Source: Singulisphaera acidiphila DSM 18658
GTDB taxonomy: Bacteria; Planctomycetota; Planctomycetia; Isosphaerales; Isosphaeraceae
Direction: 5' to 3'
Assembly: GCF_000242455.2 (NCBI RefSeq)
Contig: NC_019892.1
Location: forward strand, 7,078,744 to 7,142,743
DNA length: 64,000 bases
Positions 1 through 6,417 of the stretch are shown piece by piece. The first letter of the stretch is position 1. Each line of letters opens with the position of its first letter. The notes below the pieces were generated by a model. That model was not told the origin of the DNA and ran no database searches. It worked only from the letters and a program-made list of their open reading frames with translations. The position numbers and the translations under genes were made by a program.

Positions 1-172
1 GACTCGTTCGCAGGAACTCCAAGGCCGAGGCGCCGTCGATGACGATGTGGACCTCGTAGCCCATCGCAATCAGAAACCTTGAGAGCCCTTGGCCTACTGC
101 GTCATTGTCCTCGACCAATAAGATTCGTTCAGGTTTCGGCTTGGGAAAGTCGCCGGCTTCGGGAGTGCTCAC
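1..172 (-). CDS. Response regulator receiver domain protein (3' part outside window)
   Basis: Only the first 57 codons are inside the window. They read as the start of a CheY-like receiver domain: the beta1 strand ERILLVEDND carries the paired acidic residues that bind Mg2+, followed by helix 1 (GQGLSRFLIAMGYEV) and the second strand with DGASALEFL. The phosphoacceptor Asp lies outside the window. I chose the GTG at 170-172 because a strong Shine-Dalgarno (AAAGGAG) lies about 9 bases upstream. The output domain is unknown, so it could be a single-domain regulator or the receiver of a hybrid protein. The family assignment is fairly safe; the role is not determinable. Confidence 0.8.
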   Translation of the reverse strand, partial: MSTPEAGDFPKPKPERILLVEDNDAVGQGLSRFLIAMGYEVHIVIDGASALEFLRTS

Positions 173-229
173 GGATTCGTCACTCCTTTTTTCACGGCGT
201 CGATCGCAAGAAAAAAAGGGAAGGCCTCA

Positions 230-1150
230 TCACGGTGACGACTTCTTCCAATCGACGTTCGAAAGTTGGGCCAGCGCCAACAAGAGGGCATGAGTTCCCT
301 TTCGCCCCAGGCCCTGAGCCGCCACGGCGCGGTAGAGTTGTTCGGCCAGGGCGAGTCCGGGGAGCGCCAGATTCATCCGACGGGATTCGGCCAGGGCGAT
401 TCCCATGTCCTTCAAAAAGTGCTCGACGAAGAACCCAGGCTCGAAGTTCCCCGCGATCATCCGGGGGCCGAGGTTGTTCAGGCTCCACGAACCGGCCGCA
501 CCACTGCCGACGCTCTGCATGACCTGATTCAGGTCAAGCCCCGCTTTGTAGCCGTAGAGTAAGGCCTCGCAGACCCCGATCATGTTTGTTGCGATCAGGA
601 TTTGATTGACCATCTTCGTATGCTGGCCAGCTCCGGCGGGGCCTTGGTGAACGATCGTTTTCCCCATGAGTTGGAACAGGGGATCGAGCCGTTCGACGAC
701 CGCTTTCTCGCCGCCGATCATGATCGAGAGCCGGGCTTCGCGTGCGCCGATGTCTCCTCCCGAGACGGGAGCATCGACCGTGTCGACCCCTTTCGCCTTG
801 GCCGCTTCGAAGATCTCGCGTGCCAGTGCCGGCTCGCTGGTCGTCATGTCGACCAGTACCGAGCCTGCCCGAGAACCGGCCAAAGTCCCCTCCGCTCCGA
901 GGGTGACCTCCCGAACGTCGGCGGGGAACCCGACGATCGTGAAGACGATGTCGGAGGACTCGGCGACCTTCTTGGGCGAATCGGCCTCGATCGCGCCTCG
1001 ATCCACCAGCGGCTTTGACTTCGACCGGCTCCGGTTGTAAACCGTGGACTGGTAACCCGCCGCCAAGAGGTGCCCGCACATCGACGAGCCCATCACTCCG
1101 GTTCCGATCCAGCCGATTCGTGTCTTCCCTGGTGCGATCTCCAGTGCCAT
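230..1150 (-). CDS. NAD(P)-dependent oxidoreductase, 3-hydroxyisobutyrate dehydrogenase / tartronate semialdehyde reductase family
   Basis: A 306-residue cytosolic dehydrogenase of normal family length. An N-terminal Rossmann fold is shown by GWIGTGVMGSSMCGHLL (residues about 13-29). The substrate-binding signature VDAPVSGGDIGAREARLSIM lies near residue 125, and the catalytic-lysine helix GQHTKMVNQILIATNMIG near residue 175. The C-terminal all-helical domain contains FVEHFLKDMGIALAESRRM. The family oxidises or reduces beta-hydroxy acids such as 3-hydroxyisobutyrate or tartronate semialdehyde; the substrate cannot be told from sequence alone. The ATG at 1150 is preceded by GGGG about 7 bases upstream. 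It runs in the same direction as the response regulator at 1-172, with a 57-bp gap. Confidence 0.92.
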   Translation of the reverse strand: MALEIAPGKTRIGWIGTGVMGSSMCGHLLAAGYQSTVYNRSRSKSKPLVDRGAIEADSPKKVAESSDIVFTIVGFPADVREVTLGAEGTLAGSRAGSVLVDMTTSEPALAREIFEAAKAKGVDTVDAPVSGGDIGAREARLSIMIGGEKAVVERLDPLFQLMGKTIVHQGPAGAGQHTKMVNQILIATNMIGVCEALLYGYKAGLDLNQVMQSVGSGAAGSWSLNNLGPRMIAGNFEPGFFVEHFLKDMGIALAESRRMNLALPGLALAEQLYRAVAAQGLGRKGTHALLLALAQLSNVDWKKSSP

Positions 1151-1568
1151 CGTCTAACCCCGTACAGTTAAGTCGTTTCCTGATGTCGCCAGACTTCTCC
1201 GCCGCCTCAAACCCTACCAAACGACCGATTTCGATGATAGATGGATACTCGGTTGGAACGCCTGTTCTCGCGCCCCTTCGACATGTCTTGCGCCGGTTGT
1301 CCTCAACGGCCATGCTCCTCACCACAGGGAAATGTAAAATCGAGGGCATTTGTCATTGAGTTCTTGTTCCTTTGACCGCTGTCGGGCCGACCGTACCTCG
1401 AAGCCTCGTCAGTCCACCGATCATGAATTATGGGACCAAGCTTCCTCTCGTTCTGATACCATCGACGGTTCGATAGGGAGAGAGCCATCGGCTTCTTCTT
1501 GAGCGGACGCCGAGACGAACTCGGTGTCGCGATATCTGCTGCGTCGTGAAACGAATCGGACACACCCA
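1151..1568. other. Divergent intergenic region
   Basis: This 418-bp stretch lies between the dehydrogenase on the minus strand and the rhodanese gene on the plus strand, so it should hold promoters for both. Open frames crossing it have no recognisable protein character and lack convincing ribosome sites. I see no RNA gene or clear hairpin. Confidence 0.4.
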
Positions 1569-1931
1569 ATGCCCAACCCCACGTCAGACATTGCTCGGAT
1601 GACGGCCGAGGAACTCAAGCAGCATTTCGATCGCGGCGAGCCGCTGGTGATCCTCGACGTTCGCGAGCCGGTCGAGCGTGCTTTCTGCGCGATCCCCATC
1701 CCCCCGACGGCTCGAGACTTACACGTGCCGATGGGAGAGATTCCCGCCCGTCTCGAGGAGATCAAGGTGACGAAAGGGGAGTCTCCCCTGGTTGTTTACT
1801 GCCACCTGGGAGTGCGATCCAGGCAGGCTGCAAGTTGGCTGGTGCATCAAGGGCTGGCGGGACTGGTCAACCTCGAAGGCGGGATCGACGCCTGGTCGAC
1901 TGACGTCGACCCGGATCTTCCGCGCTATTGA
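1569..1931 (+). CDS. Rhodanese-like domain protein
   Basis: A 120-residue single-domain rhodanese, likely cytosolic. The domain opens with LKQHFDRGEPLVILDVREPVE and ends with LVNLEGGIDAWSTDVDP. The active-site loop is present with its nucleophilic cysteine in YCHLGVRSRQAASWL, so sulfur transfer is possible. The six-residue loop CHLGVR fits single-domain sulfurtransferases of the GlpE/PspE type. The frame also has a GTG 45 bases earlier (1524), but the family N terminus starts near MTAEEL, so I prefer the ATG at 1569; neither has a strong Shine-Dalgarno. The physiological sulfur donor and acceptor are unknown. Confidence 0.88.
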   Translation: MPNPTSDIARMTAEELKQHFDRGEPLVILDVREPVERAFCAIPIPPTARDLHVPMGEIPARLEEIKVTKGESPLVVYCHLGVRSRQAASWLVHQGLAGLVNLEGGIDAWSTDVDPDLPRY

Positions 1932-1996
1932 ACGCAAGCCTTTGCAATCCACTTTAGCCGGCCCGGTCGGTGGAAGATCGCCGGGCTGCCTGGTCC

Positions 1997-2689
1997 TCAA
2001 AGCGGTTTGAGCTTCACGTGGCGGAACTCGATTCGGTATCGCTCCGCTTCGAGACCGACGAAGCCCGTTGGCACTTCGCAATCATGCCAGTCGAGGGTCA
2101 CGGCTCCATTGACCCAGAGGCTCATGTCCTTCCCTTTGCAGGTGATCTCGAACGTATTCCACTCCCCGGCGGGCTTCACCCGGCTATCACGCACCTGCTT
2201 GGAAAAGTTGACCCGCGCGATTTTACCGTGAACCGGCGTCTCGCCGAAAATGTACCCCCCTTTGGCGTCACCGGTCTGGGCCTGGTGCCAGATCTTGGCG
2301 TCGGCCGAGTTTCGCGCGTAGATCCCCGAGTTGTACGCCTTCTTGCCTGAGGTCACCGGCGTGAATCGCCATTCCACGTGGTAGATGAAGTCACTCAACT
2401 CCCGATCCCAGCGCACCCAGTCGTGGCCGCCTGTGCCTTCACAGGTCAGGATTCCCGTGCGCGGGTCAAACTTCCACTGGGAATCAGCGTCGAGCTTGCC
2501 ATCGGGGGGAATGGGGCTGCGCGTCCAGCCTTTGAGTTCCGTCCCGGCGCCGTCGAGCAGGTCGAGCCACCCTTGCGGGTCTTGCGCAAGGGCGCTGGAA
2601 GTTGGCTCGGGCGCAGGCGCGGCCAGTGCCAGAGACAGGGTCGCACCAACGACGAAAAGGATCATTCGGAGGCGGAAGTCTCGAGGCAT
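1997..2689 (-). CDS. Secreted DUF1080 (3-keto-disaccharide hydrolase-like) protein
   Basis: A 230-residue protein with an N-terminal signal peptide (RMILFVVGATLSLALAAPAP) followed by a concanavalin-like DUF1080 fold. Hallmarks are GWLDLLDGAGTELKGW at the start of the domain, GILTCEGTGGHDWVRWDREL, YHVEWRF, NSGIYARN, and the closing strand EYNTFEITCKG-like segment through VGLEAERYRIEFRHVKLKPL. The family is greatly expanded in planctomycetes, and some members cleave 3-keto-glycosides. I chose the ATG at 2689 because AGGAAA sits just upstream and it places the signal peptide at the N terminus; the frame stays open to 2785. It is convergent with the rhodanese gene. Confidence 0.88.
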   Translation of the reverse strand: MPRDFRLRMILFVVGATLSLALAAPAPEPTSSALAQDPQGWLDLLDGAGTELKGWTRSPIPPDGKLDADSQWKFDPRTGILTCEGTGGHDWVRWDRELSDFIYHVEWRFTPVTSGKKAYNSGIYARNSADAKIWHQAQTGDAKGGYIFGETPVHGKIARVNFSKQVRDSRVKPAGEWNTFEITCKGKDMSLWVNGAVTLDWHDCEVPTGFVGLEAERYRIEFRHVKLKPL

Positions 2690-2999
2690 TCGGATTTCCT
2701 GTCGAATGAAGCGAGGCGGGGCAAATGGGTATTTAGGAGGGAGTCTAGCCGAGAGCACTTGGGTAAGAAATCGACTCCCCAACAACTCCGTGTGACTCGG
2801 ATGGTTTTCGATGACTCTGGAGACGGGAAGCCGGGACGGGACAGCGCCTTTGGCGACGGGCGAAAGCGATCGATTCGAGGGGTCATCGCTTGTGATCGGC
2901 TCCTATCTTTGTTACGAACGCGGAGTGCAGAGGCAAAGCCGCTTCGATTCCGGCCGATGAATTCCTGCCGTCCCCCTTTATTTTGGTTTGAGACTGGAC
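2690..2999. other. Divergent intergenic region
   Basis: This 310-bp stretch separates the DUF1080 gene from the small acidic protein gene. Frames across it look non-coding. It should contain two divergent promoters, but I cannot place them with confidence. Confidence 0.35.
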
Positions 3000-3317
3000 A
3001 TGATCGAGTTGCTCGCCATTCCTGCCTGGCAAACTCCGCCGAAAACCCTTGACGACTGGGTGGCTCAACTCTCGACCCTCGCCGGCCGTGTCGAGGTCTC
3101 GCGCGAGTCGACGGGGGTTTCCTGGCTGGAAATCGGCTCGTTGCGGTTGCGAGGTTACGCCGTCCTCGACGGTCTGCGCGTCGAGGCGATTAATTTTGAG
3201 TTGAACGACCCCGACCCGGGACCGGCCACCCTCGTGATCGAGGCGGCGGCTCAGGCCTTGGGATTTGAAGTTCATCACGACGACCCGGATGATCAGACCG
3301 ACGAAGACGACGATTGA
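3000..3317 (+). CDS. Small acidic protein of unknown function
   Basis: A predicted 105-residue cytosolic protein. It begins MIELLAIPAWQTPPKTLDDWVAQL, has a central predicted alpha/beta segment (TGVSWLEIGSLRLRGYAVLDGLRVEAINFEL), and ends in an Asp/Glu-rich tail (DDPDDQTDEDDD). The codon choice and even amino-acid pattern look genuinely coding, and it ends 59 bp before the next gene in the same direction. The ATG at 3000 is favoured over a TTG 12 bases upstream. I recognise no family; the acidic tail may be a binding or solubility element, which is inference only. Confidence 0.6.
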   Translation: MIELLAIPAWQTPPKTLDDWVAQLSTLAGRVEVSRESTGVSWLEIGSLRLRGYAVLDGLRVEAINFELNDPDPGPATLVIEAAAQALGFEVHHDDPDDQTDEDDD

Positions 3318-3376
3318 TTGAGGTCAATTCCGAGGCTTCGACCCTTGACTGGAATTCCCCTTGAGGAGAGCGTTTG

Positions 3377-4615
3377 ATGCCCATGGCCCGTTCTATTCCC
3401 ACCCTCGTCGCGTGCGTTTCCCTGATGACCGCCGCCGCCATCGCCGAGGAGCCAACGTTCAAGACGCATACGATCAATGGTAAGAGCGGCTTCGAGTCGG
3501 CGGGGGTCTTCGACGTCGATGGCGACGGGCAGCTGGACATCGTCTCGGGAGACACCTGGTACCAGGCACCAAGCTGGACACCTTCCAAAGTCCGCGACGT
3601 CGCTCGACAGGGAACGTATTACAACGAGTTCGCGACCCTGCCGCTCGACGTGAACGGCGACAAGAAGATCGATTTCGTGTCCTGCGCCTATTTTTCAAAG
3701 AACGTCGGGTGGGTCGAGAACCCCGGTGCCAAGGGGAAGGAATGGACCTATCACGAAATTGATCTGCCCGGCACCAGCGAAGCGGCGGTCCTCGTCGACC
3801 TGAACGGCGACGGTAAGCCGGACGTTTTGCCCAACGTGACCACCCGGGTCGTCTGGTATGAACTCGAGCAGGCAGCCGCGAAGCCGGTCTGGAAGAAACA
3901 CGACTTTGGAACCGAGGCGGCCGGCCACGGCGTCGGCTCGGGCGATGTCAACGGCGACGGCCGGGTCGATCTGCTCACCCCCAAGGGCTGGTTCGAAGGG
4001 CCTGCCGACCCCAAGGCGGAGACCTGGGTCTGGCATCCGGAATGGAACCTTGGCGCTACCGGGATCCAGATCTTCGCGCGTGACGTCGACGGCGACGGAC
4101 TCTCGGACCTGGTCTACGGCGTCGGCCATGACTACGGTCTCTACTGGATGAAGCAGGGGAAAGGGGCGAACGGCGAGCGAACCTGGGAGAAGCACGAGAT
4201 CGATCGATCGATCGCCTCGGTTCACACACTCCTCTGGGCCGATCTGAATGGCGACGGCCGTGAGGAACTCATTACCGGCAAACGCGTCTATGCCCATGAA
4301 ATCGAGCCTGGCGCGACCGACGGCTCTGTCGTCGCCTCTTACGATTTCGATCCCAAGAAGAAGGCCTGGGTCAAGCACATCCTCTTCCAGGGGGAAGCCG
4401 CCAAGAACGCTCCGGAAGGACCCAAGCGCGACGCCTTGAAAGATTTTCCGGCGGGCACGATCGGAACCGGTCTGCAAATGACCGCCATCGACATCGACCA
4501 CGATGGCGATATTGACCTGATCTGCCCCGGCAAGAGCGGTCTCTATCTTCTGGAGAATCTCGGTAGCTCGAAGTCCTCCGCCCGAGGCGAGACGAAGGGG
4601 TTCCTGAGCCGTTGA
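3377..4615 (+). CDS. Secreted FG-GAP/VCBS-repeat protein
   Basis: A 412-residue exported protein with a signal peptide ending near IAEEPTF. At least seven calcium-binding-type repeats of the form DxxGDGxxD are spread along it, for example DVDGDGQLDIVSGDTWYQ, DLNGDGKPDVLPN, DVNGDGRVDLLTPKGW, DVDGDGLSDLVYG, DLNGDGREELITG and DIDHDGDIDLICPG. This pattern predicts a seven-bladed beta-propeller like integrin-alpha FG-GAP folds. Such proteins are common secreted or surface proteins in planctomycetes, with unknown ligands. GAGGAGAG just upstream of the ATG at 3377 supports the start. A strong hairpin follows at 4668-4707. Confidence 0.9.
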   Translation: MPMARSIPTLVACVSLMTAAAIAEEPTFKTHTINGKSGFESAGVFDVDGDGQLDIVSGDTWYQAPSWTPSKVRDVARQGTYYNEFATLPLDVNGDKKIDFVSCAYFSKNVGWVENPGAKGKEWTYHEIDLPGTSEAAVLVDLNGDGKPDVLPNVTTRVVWYELEQAAAKPVWKKHDFGTEAAGHGVGSGDVNGDGRVDLLTPKGWFEGPADPKAETWVWHPEWNLGATGIQIFARDVDGDGLSDLVYGVGHDYGLYWMKQGKGANGERTWEKHEIDRSIASVHTLLWADLNGDGREELITGKRVYAHEIEPGATDGSVVASYDFDPKKKAWVKHILFQGEAAKNAPEGPKRDALKDFPAGTIGTGLQMTAIDIDHDGDIDLICPGKSGLYLLENLGSSKSSARGETKGFLSR

Positions 4616-4667
4616 TCGCCCCTGATCATACGGGTTAACGGTGGTCGCACGGCACGTCCCCGATCCC

Positions 4668-4707
4668 GTTCTCCGGAATGCGAGAGACGATCCGCGTTCC
4701 GGAGAAC
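4668..4707 (+). terminator. Strong hairpin after the FG-GAP gene
   Basis: A 15-bp inverted repeat pairs 4668-4682 (GTTCTCCGGAATGCG) with 4693-4707, with a single G-T wobble and a 10-base loop. It lies 52 bp after the FG-GAP stop and about 100 bp before xylA. No T-tract follows, so intrinsic termination is uncertain; it may act as an RNA-stabilising 3' hairpin. Confidence 0.5.
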
Positions 4708-4722
4708 CCACGGGGCGGGGGC

Positions 4723-4751
4723 TTGTTCGAGCCACTAAACCTCTCTACATT
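4723..4751 (+). promoter_or_regulatory. Candidate promoter for xylA
   Basis: TTGTTC (4723-4728) and TACATT (4746-4751) are separated by 17 bases and resemble sigma70 -35 and -10 boxes. They lie about 60 bases before the xylA start. The match is partial, so this is only a candidate. Confidence 0.25.
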
Positions 4752-4809
4752 ATCCTGTTGTCCTGAGTTGACACTCTTCAGACCACCAAACGTTGGGTGA
4801 GACCAGCCG

Positions 4810-6123
4810 ATGTCCGAGTTCTTCCCGGAAGTTCCCAAGATCGTGTACGGGGGCCCGACCTCTCGGAACCCTCTGGAATTCAAGCATTACAATCCGGACG
4901 AGGTCATCGGCGACAAGACGCTGAAGGAGCATCTTCGATTCTCGGTAGTCTACTGGCACACGTTCAGCAATCCGCTCTCCGACCCGTTTGGTGCGGGGAC
5001 CGCGGTTCGCCCCTGGGATGACGGCAGCAACTCGGTGCCGAATGCCCAGCGTAAGGCCCGCGCGGCGTTTGAGTTTTTTGAGAAACTGGGTGCTCCGTTT
5101 TACGCGTTCCACGATCGGGACGTCGCCCCTGAAGGGAAAACGCTCCGAGAGAGCCACGCCAACCTCGACGAGGTTGTCAAGGTTTTCAAGGATGAACAGG
5201 CTCGTACAGGTGTTAAGCTGCTCTGGGGAACAGCCAACCTGTTCAGCAACCCTCGCTACATGCACGGTGCGGCGACGAGTCCGAACCTTGATGCCTTCGC
5301 TTACGCCGGGGCTCAGGTCAAGAAGGCGATGGAAGTCACCCACGATTTGGGTGGTGGGGGTTACACCTTCTGGGGAGGGCGTGAGGGTTACTCCACGCTC
5401 CTCAACACGGACATGAAGCGGGAGCTCGACCACCTGGCCCGGTTCCTCCACCTGGCGGTCGACTACAAGAAGCAGATCGGCTTCACCGGGACCTTCTACA
5501 TCGAGCCCAAGCCGAAAGAGCCGACCAAGCATCAGTACGACTCCGACACCGCGGCCTGCCTCAACTTCCTGCGGACCTACGACCTGCTGCCGCACTTCAA
5601 GCTCAACCTCGAGTCCAACCACGCCACCCTGGCCGGCCACGAGATGATGCACGAGCTCGAGGCGGCTATCGGTGCGGGCGCCCTCGGCTCAATCGACGCC
5701 AATACCGGCGACCCCTTGCTGGGCTGGGACACCGACCAGTTCCCGACCAGCATCTACCTGACCACTCAGTGCATGCTCTGCATCCTCGGAATGGGCGGGT
5801 TCACCACCGGTGGCGTGAACTTCGACGCCAAGGTTCGCCGCGAGAGCTTTGAGCCGATCGACCTCTTCCACGCACACATCGGTGGGATGGACGCCTTCGC
5901 ACGCGGCCTCAAGGTTGCTCATGCGATCATCGCCGACGGCCGGCTCTCGTCGTTCGTCACTGAACGCTACCGGAGCTGGGACAGTGAACTCGGCCGTCGG
6001 ATCGAGTCGGGCAACGCCACGTTGACCGAACTCGAAGCCTACATCCTCCCCAAGGGAGAGGCCAATAAGAACGCAAGCGGCCGGCAAGAGATGCTCGAGA
6101 ATCTGATCAACGAGTTTATTTAG
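4810..6123 (+). CDS. xylA: Xylose isomerase
   Basis: A 437-residue enzyme of normal length for the longer (class II) xylose isomerases, converting D-xylose to D-xylulose in the cytosol. Visible hallmarks are VYWHTFSNPLSDPFGAGT near the N terminus, the catalytic FYAFHDRDVAPEG, metal-binding EPKPKEPTKHQYD, LNLESNHATLAGHEMMHEL, and the late metal loop SIDANTGDPLLGWDTDQFP followed by GGVNFDAKVRRES. All expected catalytic His, Asp, Glu and Lys residues appear present. It is a monocistron here; the partner xylulokinase lies far away at 40859-42403. A dispersed hairpin repeat begins 8 bases after the stop codon. Confidence 0.97.
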   Translation: MSEFFPEVPKIVYGGPTSRNPLEFKHYNPDEVIGDKTLKEHLRFSVVYWHTFSNPLSDPFGAGTAVRPWDDGSNSVPNAQRKARAAFEFFEKLGAPFYAFHDRDVAPEGKTLRESHANLDEVVKVFKDEQARTGVKLLWGTANLFSNPRYMHGAATSPNLDAFAYAGAQVKKAMEVTHDLGGGGYTFWGGREGYSTLLNTDMKRELDHLARFLHLAVDYKKQIGFTGTFYIEPKPKEPTKHQYDSDTAACLNFLRTYDLLPHFKLNLESNHATLAGHEMMHELEAAIGAGALGSIDANTGDPLLGWDTDQFPTSIYLTTQCMLCILGMGGFTTGGVNFDAKVRRESFEPIDLFHAHIGGMDAFARGLKVAHAIIADGRLSSFVTERYRSWDSELGRRIESGNATLTELEAYILPKGEANKNASGRQEMLENLINEFI

Positions 6124-6130
6124 CACTGTA

Positions 6131-6184
6131 CGCTTTGGCCTGTCTCACTTCGATACCCAAGGCAGGCTGAAGCCGACCCTCCAA
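6131..6184 (+). repeat. Dispersed intergenic hairpin repeat, copy 1
   Basis: CGCTTTGGCCTG (6131-6142) pairs with CAGGCTGAAGC (6163-6173) using two wobble pairs, and is followed by CCGACCCTCCAA. The same two blocks with similar spacing recur at 58189-58240, indicating a REP-like intergenic family. It may help terminate xylA transcription. Confidence 0.55.
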
Positions 6185-6217
6185 GCCGGAAATGGCCGCT
6201 GATTCCCTCGCGTACGA

Positions 6218-6255
6218 CCCACTCACGTTCTGACCGGTGGGTCGGCGTGAGTGGG
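6218..6255. terminator. Inverted repeat downstream of xylA
   Basis: CCCACTCACG (6218-6227) pairs perfectly with CGTGAGTGGG (6246-6255) around an 18-base loop. It lies about 100 bp after xylA; a short T-containing stretch (ACCATTCTTTATCC) follows. A role as terminator is plausible but not certain. Confidence 0.4.
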
Positions 6256-6417
6256 ACCATTCTTTATCCGCGAGGGCGGAACCGGGTGGGCCATGCCCAC
6301 CTCCAATCCGGAGTGCCGGCGCTCAGACAGAATAATCTTGCGCCGAAAGGGTTGACATGCCACTTGCCCGTGTCCAGGACCGGGGAGTAGGGTGGTGCAA
6401 CCCCTTCGGAGAAATCA

